In this document: positions 23,010 through 32,075 of the stretch, one piece after another
How the letters are laid out: every line of letters starts with the position of its first letter
Position numbering within the stretch: the stretch's first letter is position 1
NCBI GenBank assembly: GCA_913775725.1
Contig: CAJYNG010000008.1
Span: forward strand, 1 to 64,000
Length of the DNA: 64,000 bases
Origin: an uncultured Stenotrophomonas sp.
GTDB lineage: Bacteria; Pseudomonadota; Gammaproteobacteria; Xanthomonadales; Xanthomonadaceae
Reading direction: 5' to 3'
Translations under genes and position numbers: made by a program
The notes under the pieces: generated by a model
Told to the model about the DNA's origin: nothing
The model's input: the letters and a program-made list of their open reading frames with translations, nothing else
Databases searched by the model: none

Positions 23010-25298
23010 GTGTACTTCAAGTCCCTGGACTATCCGGTCATTGTCATCGACAACGACTACGAGTCGCCGCGCATCGGCGGCATCCTGATCCGCGCCCTGG
23101 TGGAAGAGCTGCGCAGCAACGACCAGCGCGTGCTGTGCGGCCTGAACCTGGATGATGCCCGTGCCGGCGCCCGCACCTACGTGGCGGCCTCGGCAGTGCT
23201 GATTTCGATCGATGGCAGCGAAGAGGTGGATGGCGAGTTCCAGCGCCTGACTGCCTTCCTGCGTGAGCAGAGTGCGCGCCGCGCCAACCTGCCGGTGTTC
23301 CTGTACGGCGAGCGCCGCACCATCGAGAAGGTGCCGAGCAAGCTGCTCAAGTACATCCATGGCTTCATCTTCCTGTTCGAAGACACCAAGAGCTTCATCT
23401 CGCGGCAGGTGATGCGCGCGGCCGAAGACTACATGAAGAACCTGCTGCCGCCGTTCTTCAAGGCGCTGATCCATCATGCGGCCGAGTCGAACTATTCCTG
23501 GCATACGCCGGGCCATGCCGGCGGCGTGGCGTTCACCAAGTCGCCGGTCGGCCGTGCGTTCCATCAGTTCTACGGTGAGAACACCCTGCGCAGCGATCTG
23601 TCGATCTCGGTGCCGGAGCTGGGTTCGCTGCTTGACCATACTGGTCCGATCAAGGACGCCGAGAGCGAGGCCGCACGCAACTTCGGTGCCGACCATACTT
23701 TCTTCGTCACCAACGGTACGTCCACCGCCAACAAGATCGTCTGGCACGGCACGGTGGCGCGCGGCGACGTGGTGTTCGTCGACCGCAACTGCCACAAGTC
23801 GCTGCTGCATGCGCTGATCATGACCGGTGCGGTACCGGTGTACTTCACCCCCAGCCGCAACGCGCACGGCATCATCGGCCCGATCAGCCTGGATCAGTTC
23901 ACGCCGGAGTCGCTGCAGCAGCGCATTGCCGCCAATCCGCTGGCCAGCCAGGCCTACAAGGCCGGTTCCAAGCCGCGCATCGCGGTGGTCACCAATTCGA
24001 CCTACGACGGCCTCTGCTACAACGCCGAGAAGATCGCCGACGAGATCGGAAGTGCGGTCGATTTCCTGCACTTCGACGAAGCGTGGTACGCCTACGCGGC
24101 GTTCCACCCGTTCTACGAGAACCACTACGGCATGGCCAAGGGCAAGCCGCGCGAGCAGGATGCGATCATCTTCACCACGCATTCGACCCACAAGCTGCTG
24201 GCGGCGTTCTCGCAGGCGTCGATGATCCACGTGCGCAACTCGGCACAGCGCAACCTGGACGCGGAGCGTTTCAACGAGTCGTTCATGATGCATACCTCGA
24301 CCAGCCCGCATTACGGGGTGATCGCGGCCTGTGACGTGGCCTCGAAGATGATGGAAGGCGATGCCGGCCGCTCGCTGGTGCAGGAAATGCATGACGAAGC
24401 CATCGCCTTCCGCCGCGCAATGCTGCACGTCCGCGATGATCTCGGTCGCGACGACTGGTGGTTCAGCGTATGGCAGCCGACCCAGGTCGAACGCAGCCTG
24501 GACAAGGGCGATACGCCGGCACCGCTGGTGGCCAAGCGCGAGGAGTGGTACCTGCAGCCGGACGCCCATTGGCACGGCTTCGAGAACCTGGTTGATGACT
24601 ATGTGCTGATCGACCCGATCAAGGTAACCCTGCTGACTCCGGGCCTGGCGATGGACGGCAGCATGGGCAAACTGGGCATTCCGGCGGCGGTGTTGAGCAA
24701 GTTCCTGTGGGGCCGCGGCATTACCGTGGAAAAGACCAACCTGTACTCGGTGCTGTTCCTGTTCTCGATGGGCATCACCAAGGGCAAGTGGAGCACTCTG
24801 GTCACCGAGCTGATGGCATTCAAGGAGCTCTACGACCGCAATGCCCCGCTGAGCCAGGCACTGCCGACGCTGGCCGCCGATTATCCGAATGCCTACGCTG
24901 GCTGGGGTCTGCGCGACCTGTGCGACGCACTGCATGCGTTCAACCAGGAATTCGCGGTGGCCAAGGTGATGCGCGAGATGTACGTGGATCTGCCGACGCC
25001 GGTGATGACCCCGGCCGATGCCTACAACCACCTGGTGAAGGGCGAGATCGAGCGGGTCGACATCGAGCAGATCAGTGGCCGCGTCGCTGCGACCATGCTG
25101 GTGCCGTACCCGCCGGGCATTCCGACCATCATGCCGGGCGAACGTTTCGGCGACAGCGACGAGCCGATCATCCAGTCGCTGCGTATCGCCCGCGAGCAGA
25201 ACGCCCGTTTCCCTGGCTTCGAGTCGGACGTGCACGGGCTCATCATCGAGCAGGAGGGTGATGCGGTTTCGTACAAGGTGGAGGTGCTGAAAGCCTGA
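23010..25298 (+). CDS. adiA: Inducible arginine-type decarboxylase, AdiA/Orn-Lys-Arg family
   Basis: 762 residues, the length of AdiA. GTG start behind AAGGAG. N-terminal response-regulator-like wing domain (1-130), then the PLP fold type I core with 'SNYSWHTPGHAGGVAF', 'FVTNGTSTANKIV', 'FDEAWYAYAAFHPFY' and the Schiff-base Lys395 in 'THSTHKLLAAFSQAS', followed by the C-terminal domain. It removes CO2 from a basic amino acid, using up a proton; with the antiporter this makes an acid-resistance cycle. Specificity for arginine is inferred from the AdiC-like partner. The FNR box upstream predicts oxygen control. Confidence 0.88.
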   Translation: MYFKSLDYPVIVIDNDYESPRIGGILIRALVEELRSNDQRVLCGLNLDDARAGARTYVAASAVLISIDGSEEVDGEFQRLTAFLREQSARRANLPVFLYGERRTIEKVPSKLLKYIHGFIFLFEDTKSFISRQVMRAAEDYMKNLLPPFFKALIHHAAESNYSWHTPGHAGGVAFTKSPVGRAFHQFYGENTLRSDLSISVPELGSLLDHTGPIKDAESEAARNFGADHTFFVTNGTSTANKIVWHGTVARGDVVFVDRNCHKSLLHALIMTGAVPVYFTPSRNAHGIIGPISLDQFTPESLQQRIAANPLASQAYKAGSKPRIAVVTNSTYDGLCYNAEKIADEIGSAVDFLHFDEAWYAYAAFHPFYENHYGMAKGKPREQDAIIFTTHSTHKLLAAFSQASMIHVRNSAQRNLDAERFNESFMMHTSTSPHYGVIAACDVASKMMEGDAGRSLVQEMHDEAIAFRRAMLHVRDDLGRDDWWFSVWQPTQVERSLDKGDTPAPLVAKREEWYLQPDAHWHGFENLVDDYVLIDPIKVTLLTPGLAMDGSMGKLGIPAAVLSKFLWGRGITVEKTNLYSVLFLFSMGITKGKWSTLVTELMAFKELYDRNAPLSQALPTLAADYPNAYAGWGLRDLCDALHAFNQEFAVAKVMREMYVDLPTPVMTPADAYNHLVKGEIERVDIEQISGRVAATMLVPYPPGIPTIMPGERFGDSDEPIIQSLRIAREQNARFPGFESDVHGLIIEQEGDAVSYKVEVLKA

Positions 25299-25326
25299 CC
25301 GGCAACGGTCGGTCGTTCGGCGAACG

Positions 25327-26229
25327 ATGGATACCGCGCGCGAGCAACGCATCCTGAAGTTCTCGATCGGAGTCACCCTGGCGGTGAGCGCGGTCGGCTT
25401 CGGCGGTGGCCTGCTGGTGGGATCGCAGGCCATCCTGTTCGACGGCGTGTACAGCCTGGTCGACGTCGCGCTGACCCTGGTGTCGTTGTCGGTGCTGCGG
25501 CTGGTGGCGCGGGAACAAAGCCCGCGCTTCCAGTACGGCTACTGGCACCTGGAGCCTATGGTCGAGGCACTCGGCGGGGTGATCCTGTCGCTGGCCTGCG
25601 TGTATGCGCTGGCCAACGCGGTGATTGGTTTGACCACGGGCGGGCACGAAGTGAAATTCGGGCCCGCGCTGTGGTGGGCGGCATTGCTGAGTGCCAGCAA
25701 CCTGGCGATGGCGGCGTTTGTCGCCCAGCGGGCGCGGCACCTGCGTTCCGCTTTGTTGTGGCTGGATGTGCGCGGCTGGCTGCTGGGTGGATTGATGAGC
25801 CTGGCGGTGGTGCTGGCCTTTGTGCTGGCGCTGGTCCTGCACGGCGGTGAGTGGCACCACTGGGTACCCTACCTGGATTCAATCGTGTTGGCGTTGATCA
25901 GCCTGGCGGTGTTGCCGGTGCCGGCGCGCAGCGCGTGGAAGGCCATGCGTGAAGTGCTGCAGGTGGCGCCGGATGATCTGGACCGGCGCGTGCAGCAGGT
26001 AATGCAGGCGTTCGTGGCGGAACGCGGTTATGCCGGTTTCACCAGCCACGTGGCGAAGATGGGGCGGATGCGCTTCATCGAGATTCATGTGCTGGCCGAC
26101 CCGGCCATGCCACTGGGTTCAGTGGGCGAAGTCGATGCGATGCGCGACGAGATCGCGGTGCGGCTGGACGCGCGCGGTAGCACTTTCTGGTTGACGATCG
26201 ATTTCACCGCAGACCCGGCGTGGACGTAG
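25327..26229 (+). CDS. CDF-type cation transporter with altered metal site
   Basis: 300 residues, six TM helices (10-200) and a cytoplasmic domain (210-300). It is clearly of the cation diffusion facilitator fold ('GLLVGSQAILFDGVYSLVDVALTLVSL', 'RFQYGYWHLEPMVEALGG'), but the TM2 motif keeps Asp46 with Tyr42 in place of the usual His/Asp. In TM5 'LDVRGWLLGG' has Trp where the second Asp is expected. Zinc transport is thus doubtful. It lies 28 bp behind the decarboxylase and is probably in that operon; a role in pH or cation balance during decarboxylation is only a guess. Confidence 0.8.
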   Translation: MDTAREQRILKFSIGVTLAVSAVGFGGGLLVGSQAILFDGVYSLVDVALTLVSLSVLRLVAREQSPRFQYGYWHLEPMVEALGGVILSLACVYALANAVIGLTTGGHEVKFGPALWWAALLSASNLAMAAFVAQRARHLRSALLWLDVRGWLLGGLMSLAVVLAFVLALVLHGGEWHHWVPYLDSIVLALISLAVLPVPARSAWKAMREVLQVAPDDLDRRVQQVMQAFVAERGYAGFTSHVAKMGRMRFIEIHVLADPAMPLGSVGEVDAMRDEIAVRLDARGSTFWLTIDFTADPAWT

Positions 26230-26278
26230 CACTGCTTCTTTGGCGCCGGGGCCTCGCCCGGCCGGGTTCTGCTCCCCG

Positions 26279-26342
26279 GTAGAGCCGAGCCCATGCTCGG
26301 CTGCCGTTCGCATGGAGCAACCGAGCACGGGCTCGGCTCTAC
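26279..26342. repeat. SMAG-type palindrome pair
   Basis: GTAGAGCCGAGCCCATGCTC... (26279-26303) faces CCGAGCACGGGCTCGGCTCT... (26321-26342), between convergent genes. Confidence 0.85.
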
Positions 26343-26440
26343 AACTGCCGATCGCATGGAGCAGCCGAGCATCGGCCCGGTGATACAACACGGTGTGATC
26401 GTTGCGCATGGCGGACTGCTCTGTTGCGCCGGGTGTATTT

Positions 26441-26462
26441 GACCTCAACCCGGGTTGAGGTC
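26441..26462. promoter_or_regulatory. Perfect 22-bp palindrome GACCTCAACC/GGTTGAGGTC
   Basis: The palindrome, centred on CCCGGG, resembles MerR/SoxR-type operators (ACCTCAA...TTGAGGT). It stands between two convergent genes, where no start codon follows, so it is more likely a bidirectional terminator or repeat than an operator. No T-tract. Confidence 0.4.
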
Positions 26463-26489
26463 GCAGACTGCCTCGCAGTTCCACAGCGC

Positions 26490-27203
26490 CTAGCGCAGGT
26501 AGTACTCCACGGGCACCACCAGCTCCTGCGGTGCCTTCATTTCCACGGGAATGGGCGGTAGCGGCTGTGCACGACGGAAGGTCTGCAGCGCTGCGTCATT
26601 CAGCATCGGCTGGCCACTTGACTGCTCCAGCCGCAGGGCCAGCAGGCGGCCCTCACGGTCGATGCTGGCCCTGACCCAGGCGGTGCCCTGCTGCCGGCGC
26701 GAGCGCGCGGCGGCAGGGTAATAGCGATAGCGCTCCAGCCGCGCCATCAGGCGGGCTTCCCACTGGTCGCTGGCGGCGCCGGCCTGGAAGTCTGCCGGTG
26801 GCGCGTCTGGAGCGGGCGGCGCGGCCGTGATCGATGCCGGTGCGGGACTTGCATCGGTCGCGGCCGCGGGCGGGGCGACCGGCAGTGGCTTTCGACCCGT
26901 CCCGCTCGTTTCGCTGGCGGCCAACTCGCCCTCGCGCGCGGCGGTGGGCTTCGGTGGCGGGGGCGACTTTGTCGGTTGCGAAGCACGCGCCTGCTGCGCC
27001 TGGCTGGGGGTATCGGCCTGGCGCTCCTCCACGGGCTGCGGGGGCGTGGCCGGTGCCAGCAGGCGCAGGCTGATACGCACGTCCTGTTCCGGTGGCGGGA
27101 GCATGGGCGGCGTCGCGACCCAATGCAACAGCAGCAGCAAGGGCAGCAGATGCAGGCCGATGGTGATGGCAATCGCCTGCCAGTGTTGGCCGCGTTCACT
27201 CAT
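26490..27203 (-). CDS. tonB: TonB-family energy transducer
   Basis: 237 residues from ATG 27203 (MSERGQHWQAIAITIGLHLL). One N-terminal TM helix with the SxxxH-like signature (TIGLHLLPLLLLL), a Pro-rich spacer (50-150, e.g. PTKSPPPPKPTA) and a C-terminal TonB domain ('RYRYYPAAARSRRQQGTAWVRASIDREGRLLALRLEQSSG...LNDAALQTFRRAQPLPPIP'). It overlaps the ChaN gene by 8 bp and is last in the uptake operon, so it is likely dedicated to the receptor encoded there, as HasB is to HasR. Confidence 0.92.
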   Translation of the reverse strand: MSERGQHWQAIAITIGLHLLPLLLLLHWVATPPMLPPPEQDVRISLRLLAPATPPQPVEERQADTPSQAQQARASQPTKSPPPPKPTAAREGELAASETSGTGRKPLPVAPPAAATDASPAPASITAAPPAPDAPPADFQAGAASDQWEARLMARLERYRYYPAAARSRRQQGTAWVRASIDREGRLLALRLEQSSGQPMLNDAALQTFRRAQPLPPIPVEMKAPQELVVPVEYYLR

Positions 27204-27996
27204 CGCCCAGCACCCACAGCAGATCGGCATCAATCGCATCGACGGTTTCACCCGGCGAGGCCAGTGCGATCACCAGCGCAGGCGTACCCGGTGACAGGTA
27301 CCCCGGTACCCCGGTACCGCGCAGTACATGCCAGCGACCCGCGACCAGCAGCGCCGGCGCGGGCGCATCAAACAGCACCTGCGCCATGCGCGTGTCGCGG
27401 GCCTGCTGCACGGCCAGCATCCGTTCCAGCATGGGGGCCGCGTCTGCGTGCTGGGCCAGCACTACCGCCGACAGGCGCTGGCGGGCAGCGGCCACCGGGA
27501 ACCGCACCACCTCGCTCGAGGCGAGCAGCGCGTTGACCTCGGTACGCGACAGATTGCCGCCGAACAACGGCGTGCCTGCATCGGCAGCATCCCGTACCAG
27601 CCCGCCATACGCGGCCCACGGCCAGCGCGTATCCCAGTCCAGCAGTTCCTGCAGGCGTGCACCTTCGGCCTGGTTGCCCTTGGCCAGCCAGTGCTGCACC
27701 CGCTGCAGGCGTGGCTGGCGCTCACTGGCGATCATTTCCAGCACCAGTGAACCCTGCTGGCGGTGCCGCTGCAGGGCCTGCAGCAGCCAGCGCTGGGCGG
27801 CATGGTCTCCGGCGAGGTCATGGCGCTCACCCAGCAGCAGCCGCTGGGCGTCCGCCGCACGCGTCACGAATGCGGCTTCGTCCAAGCGCTGTCCGTTGGC
27901 CAGGTCAATCACCGTGCCAGGCATCGGCTGCGCGCTGGCCGCGCCCGCCAGGGCCAGCAGGCACAGCGGCAGCCAGCGGCGGCTAGAACGCCACAT
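27196..27996 (-). CDS. ChaN-family iron/heme-associated protein
   Basis: 266 residues from ATG 27996 (MWRSSRRWLPLCLLALAGAASAQ), giving a normal signal peptide; an upstream start at 28083 has no leader logic. The family core is seen: 'LLLGERHDLAGDHAAQRWLLQAL', 'LVLEMIASERQPRLQRV', 'WDTRWPWAAYGGLVRDA' and 'LLVAGRWHVLRGTGVPGYL'. ChaN of Campylobacter binds two hemes; here the conserved GERHD/H motif is kept. The gene overlaps the receptor end by 14 bp and the TonB start by 8 bp, so all three are coupled. Confidence 0.85.
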   Translation of the reverse strand: MWRSSRRWLPLCLLALAGAASAQPMPGTVIDLANGQRLDEAAFVTRAADAQRLLLGERHDLAGDHAAQRWLLQALQRHRQQGSLVLEMIASERQPRLQRVQHWLAKGNQAEGARLQELLDWDTRWPWAAYGGLVRDAADAGTPLFGGNLSRTEVNALLASSEVVRFPVAAARQRLSAVVLAQHADAAPMLERMLAVQQARDTRMAQVLFDAPAPALLVAGRWHVLRGTGVPGYLSPGTPALVIALASPGETVDAIDADLLWVLGDE

Positions 27997-30454
27997 TGAC
28001 GCCCATCGAGACGGTACGGCCACGGCCGTTGCCGCGGTCCAGGATCGGGCTGAAGATGCTGTCGATCGAGGCATTGTTGTCATAGGCCTTGTTCTGCAGG
28101 TTTTCGATGTTCAGCCACAGCGTGGTGTTGGCCTGGGGCTTGAAGCTCGCGTAGAAGTCCAGCAGCACGCCGGTGCCGCCAGTCTTGCGGGTCTGGAAGA
28201 AGTCGTAGCCTTCCTCGGTCGGCCCGGAGTACTCGGCGCGCAGGCCGGCCTGCACGCGCTGCTGCCACCAGCGGCCGCCCACGTCCAGCGTCCAGTAGCG
28301 GTCGGGCAGGGCGGTGATGTCTTCCAGGTTGACGAACTCGATGGCCGGCGCACTGGTGCGCGAGCGGGTCCAGCTCAGTGTGGCGTGGTAGTGCTCGCTG
28401 GCGTAGTGCGCCTCCAGCTCGATGCCACGCATGCGCACCACGCCGGGGTGATTCATCCAGCGCGTGGTGGCACTGAAGTCGTCGGCGTCCAGCACATCGG
28501 TCCAGCCAGTGAGCTGCGGATCGCTGTCGATCGGCACCACGAACGGCTCTACTTCCGGCGGATGCACGATCAGCAGGTACTGCGGCTTGATGTAGTCGCG
28601 GATGCGGTTGTCGAAGCGGGTGATGCGCAGCTGGGCCAGGTCACCGTCGACCAGCAGCGAATCGGTGCTGAGGTTGGCGCCGAACTGCAGGTTGCGCGAG
28701 CGCTCGCGGCGCAGGAACGGATTGGCACCGATGCCGTCGGCGATGCTGGCGTCCTCCAGCGGGATCTTCTCGAAGAACATCTCCTGTACGCGTGGTGGCC
28801 GGGAGGTACGCGAGACCTCGGCGAACAGCTGCAGCCAGTCGGTGGCCTGCAGTGAAACCGCCAGGCTTGGGCTGAGTGCGCGCTCGGTGCGCCGCACGTC
28901 GATGTTGCCGCCATTGATCTGCGCGCACTGGCCCGGAACATCGGAGCATGCCGGGATGTGGCCACGGATGCCGAAGCGATCCTGGCGCAGGCCAGCGGTC
29001 AGGGCGTAGATGTCGTACTGCAGCTCCAGCGTGCTGAACACGCCGTCCAGCTGGCTGCGACCCTGCGGGTTGGCACCGCGCAGAATGGGCGTATCGGCCA
29101 CATAGATGTCCGATTGGTGCTTGATGCCGGTGTTCCAGCGCGCCTGCAGCGCGCCGACATCGAAGCGGCTGGTGTTGTCCACGGTCCAGCTGCTCAGGCT
29201 GCTGTGGGTGCGGCGGCCGATGTAGCTGGAATCCTCTACCGGCGGATAGAACAGCCGGGTCTTGTTGCTGGCAAAGGTCGCACGCAGGTCGATCCAAGGC
29301 GAATAGGGCGTGTAGTGGTAGCTGGCGCGCTGGTTGCGCGCGGAAATCTGCCACGGATAGTTGTGGTAGAAGTCGTTTTCGTAACGCATGTGGCTCAGGT
29401 CCAGCCGATGCTGGTCGCTGGGCTGCAGGCGTGCTTTCAACAGCCAGCTGCTGGGCTGTTGGCTGCCCGGGTCGGCGTTGTTCTTCTGCCCGCGTGCGGT
29501 GGCGTACTCGCTGCTGCGGCTGCTGCTGGCAGCGGCCAGCAGGCCGAACTGGCGGTCGCCACCCTCTTCGCTGTGGCGCCAGGCACCGGCGAAGGTGCGG
29601 CCACTGCCGTAGCCGTTGTTGCCGTGGCGGTAGCCCGCGCGCAGGCCCCAGTCGCGGCCCTCACCGAGCAGGTCGTCGATATCCAGCGTGCGGAAGTTGG
29701 CACTGCCGGCCAGCGTGCCGGCGCCATCACCACCGGCGACTGCACCGCGCTGCACGTCCACGCCTGCCAGCAGGAAGGGGTCGACATAGGCGAACGGGCC
29801 GCCCGAGCCATGCCCGGCATTGTTGCGGAAGGTTTGGGTGACACCATCGATCATGGTGTTGACCCGGCCGGCGCCGGTCATGCCGCGGATGTTGACCTGC
29901 AGGCCCGGCTGGCTGCGCGAATGGAAGCTGTGGGTACCGGGCATCGAGCGCAGCAGGCTGTTGCCTTCCTGGCGTTCGGCCATCGCCACGCGCTCGCTGC
30001 CGACCGAGGGCGCAAAGCCATCGCGGGTGGCGGGTACGAATTGGCTGGCACCGGCACCCGGTGCCTGGCCGTGCGCGGTAGTGCCCTGCACCCGTAGCGG
30101 GCCGGTGCGGCGGCTGCCATCGGCGCGTTCGGCCGGCGCCGTTTCCAGGGTGGCACGACGCGCATCCACGAAGCGCGGGCGCAGGCCGCTGCCCGCCAGC
30201 AGGCGCGTCAGGGCCTGCGCATCGTCGAAGTCACCGCGCAGAGCAGGCGCCGAATGACCGGCAGGCAGCGCCGTGCCGATCACCAGATCGACACCGGTCA
30301 GCCGGCTGTAGGCGTCCAGCGCGGCGGCCAGTGGCTGGACGGGCAGATCGTAGCTTCGAGTGGCGGCCTGCGCGAGGGCGCTGTTTGGCAGCAGTGGAAC
30401 GGTGCTGGCGCAGGCCAGCGACAGGGCGAGGACAAGGGGGCGGGGGCACAGCAT
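27983..30454 (-). CDS. TonB-dependent outer-membrane receptor with STN domain (heme/hemophore type)
   Basis: 823 residues from ATG 30454 (MLCPRPLVLALSLACAS). Signal peptide to about 30, STN signalling domain 35-90 ('YDLPVQPLAAALDAYSRLTGVDLVIG'), plug about 150-280 ('MIDGVTQTFRNNAGHGSGG', 'VDVQRGAVAGGDGAGTLAGSANFRTLD'), 22-strand barrel with terminal Phe ('VSMGVNVAF'). The plug sequence is of the HasR/hemoglobin-receptor type. The STN domain with adjacent FecR and sigma genes means the receptor also signals substrate binding to the regulator. Heme or hemophore is the likely cargo, not proven. Confidence 0.88.
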   Translation of the reverse strand: MLCPRPLVLALSLACASTVPLLPNSALAQAATRSYDLPVQPLAAALDAYSRLTGVDLVIGTALPAGHSAPALRGDFDDAQALTRLLAGSGLRPRFVDARRATLETAPAERADGSRRTGPLRVQGTTAHGQAPGAGASQFVPATRDGFAPSVGSERVAMAERQEGNSLLRSMPGTHSFHSRSQPGLQVNIRGMTGAGRVNTMIDGVTQTFRNNAGHGSGGPFAYVDPFLLAGVDVQRGAVAGGDGAGTLAGSANFRTLDIDDLLGEGRDWGLRAGYRHGNNGYGSGRTFAGAWRHSEEGGDRQFGLLAAASSSRSSEYATARGQKNNADPGSQQPSSWLLKARLQPSDQHRLDLSHMRYENDFYHNYPWQISARNQRASYHYTPYSPWIDLRATFASNKTRLFYPPVEDSSYIGRRTHSSLSSWTVDNTSRFDVGALQARWNTGIKHQSDIYVADTPILRGANPQGRSQLDGVFSTLELQYDIYALTAGLRQDRFGIRGHIPACSDVPGQCAQINGGNIDVRRTERALSPSLAVSLQATDWLQLFAEVSRTSRPPRVQEMFFEKIPLEDASIADGIGANPFLRRERSRNLQFGANLSTDSLLVDGDLAQLRITRFDNRIRDYIKPQYLLIVHPPEVEPFVVPIDSDPQLTGWTDVLDADDFSATTRWMNHPGVVRMRGIELEAHYASEHYHATLSWTRSRTSAPAIEFVNLEDITALPDRYWTLDVGGRWWQQRVQAGLRAEYSGPTEEGYDFFQTRKTGGTGVLLDFYASFKPQANTTLWLNIENLQNKAYDNNASIDSIFSPILDRGNGRGRTVSMGVNVAF

Positions 30455-30518
30455 CGGGGGCTCCAGGGGCTGACGCAGAGCGTCGTCATCCTGGGTAGAC
30501 GCAGTGGTGGGCCCAATG

Positions 30519-31445
30519 TCAGGGTGCATCGCGCTGCGCCTTGCGCGGCGGCAACCACACCTGCATGCCCGCGCCGATATGCAGCACACGCACATGCAAC
30601 TGCGCGGCGAGCTGGTCGCGGTTGCTGGCGGCACCATCTGCATTGCCCAGTAGGGTGACCGGCCGTTGGCGAAGCCGTGCACCGACGATCCAGGTATGGC
30701 CGCCATGCCAGCGATCCAGGCCCTGGGTGACGTCGGCCAGCGGGGCCGAAACCCAGTGCAGGCGCCGCTCGCGCCAGGCCAGGGTGCCGCCGTCTGCAGG
30801 ATGTGCTGCAGTAGTCGCTTGTCTGTTGAAGCGTATCTGCTCCCCCTCGCTGGCCTGCACGCTGGCGGTACCGCTCTCTACGCGGACGCTGTGCTCGGTG
30901 ACCGTGACCACGCTGTTGTCGCCCTGCACGGCCAGATCAAACGCGGTTCCCAGCGCAGTGACCGTGCCCTGTGGGGTGTGTACCTGGAATGGCCGGTCGG
31001 CATCCGCGGCGACCTTGAACCAGGCTTGGCCCCGCTGCAGCTGCAACTGGCGGCGCTGTGCATCGACGCGCACATGCACTTCGCTGCCGGGTGACAGCAG
31101 GACATGCGAACCATCGGGCAGGGCTTCGTCACGGATCTCACCGGCGGCAGTGCGCAGTACCTGCGCGGCGGGTGGCGAGGCGGTGCGGCTGTACAGGCCG
31201 AGCGCGCACAGCAGCAGTACCGCAATGCCGGCCTCGCCCAGGCGCCGCCGCTGCCGCCGTTGCTGTTGCCGTTGCAGGCTGGGCAAGGTTGCACCGGCCT
31301 GCCACAGCTGCTGCAGATGCTGGTACTGCGCAACATGGCGCGGATCGGCCTGGCACCACTGGTCGAACGCGTTCTCGTCGCGGACGCCATCGTGTCCATC
31401 CAGCCACCAGCGAGCGGCTTCGCGTGCGATCGCGCCCTGGTTCAT
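30519..31445 (-). CDS. FecR-type transmembrane sigma regulator
   Basis: 308 residues. N-terminal cytoplasmic DUF4880 ('AREAARWWLDGHDGVRDENAFDQWCQADPRHVAQYQHLQQLW'), one TM helix at about 72-86 (IAVLLLCALGLYS), periplasmic FecR domain (95-200; 'DGSHVLLSPGSEVHVRVDAQRRQLQLQRGQAWFKV') and a C-terminal STN-like part that contacts the receptor ('LADVTQGLDRWHGG'). It overlaps the sigma gene by 4 bp. It carries the signal from the receptor to the sigma factor. Confidence 0.92.
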   Translation of the reverse strand: MNQGAIAREAARWWLDGHDGVRDENAFDQWCQADPRHVAQYQHLQQLWQAGATLPSLQRQQQRRQRRRLGEAGIAVLLLCALGLYSRTASPPAAQVLRTAAGEIRDEALPDGSHVLLSPGSEVHVRVDAQRRQLQLQRGQAWFKVAADADRPFQVHTPQGTVTALGTAFDLAVQGDNSVVTVTEHSVRVESGTASVQASEGEQIRFNRQATTAAHPADGGTLAWRERRLHWVSAPLADVTQGLDRWHGGHTWIVGARLRQRPVTLLGNADGAASNRDQLAAQLHVRVLHIGAGMQVWLPPRKAQRDAP

Positions 31446-31951
31446 GCGCCCGGTACCTGCTGCAGGGCGACCAGGGCGCGCAGCAGATGGCCGTGCGCGG
31501 TCTGCCGGCTGATGCCCAGCTGACGGCCGATCTCGGCCAAGGCTATCTGTTCCACACGTGCCAGCAGGAACACCTGGCGCGAGCGCGGTGGCAGCGCGGC
31601 GATGATCGCATCGAGATGGCGCAGCTGTTCGGCGTCGAGCAGGCGCTGCTCCGGCAGCGGTGCAGGATCGACGAGAGCGTGCAGCTGCGTCTCATCCAGC
31701 GCTTCCTCACGACGGCGCTGACGTTGCCGGAAGTGATCCGCGATCAGGTTGTGGGCAACGCGGTACAGGTACGCGCGGCCATTGCTCAGCAGGCCGCTGG
31801 TGGCGACTTTGACGACACGCAGCCAGGTTTCCTGGACGACGTCATCGGCGTCGCTGTGTTGCGGGAGTTTGCGGCGGACATGGGCGTGCAGCGGCCGGTA
31901 ATGGGCCGCGCACAGCTGCGCGACATCCGTCGGTTCGACAGGCGTGGACAC
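31442..31951 (-). CDS. FecI-type ECF sigma factor
   Basis: 169 residues. Region 2 'HYRPLHAHVRRKLPQHSDADDVVQETWLRVVKV' and 'GRAYLYRVAHNLIADHFRQRQRR'; region 4 'LPPRSRQVFLLARVEQIALAEIGRQLGISRQTAHGHLLRAL'. This is the FecI subgroup that controls iron uptake. First gene of the five-gene operon; a Fur box lies 65 bp upstream, so it is made when iron is short and activated when the receptor binds its substrate. Confidence 0.93.
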   Translation of the reverse strand: MSTPVEPTDVAQLCAAHYRPLHAHVRRKLPQHSDADDVVQETWLRVVKVATSGLLSNGRAYLYRVAHNLIADHFRQRQRRREEALDETQLHALVDPAPLPEQRLLDAEQLRHLDAIIAALPPRSRQVFLLARVEQIALAEIGRQLGISRQTAHGHLLRALVALQQVPGA

Positions 31952-32015
31952 GGGGCGGGCGACAACTGGGAAAGGGAACAGCCCGCGGCGGCAAGGGCAG
32001 CGGCTGCACCTTACA

Positions 32016-32034
32016 GCAAAAGAGAATCATTTGC
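32016..32034 (-). promoter_or_regulatory. Fur box upstream of the FecI-like sigma gene
   Basis: GCAAAAGAGAATCATTTGC (read on the other strand GCAAATGATTCTCTTTTGC) is a 19-bp dyad close to the Fur consensus, in the promoter region 65-83 bp before the sigma ATG at 31951. Confidence 0.75.
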
Positions 32035-32075
32035 ATCTTTGGTGCGATGCGCAGTACGCATGGGCCACCGCCGCG

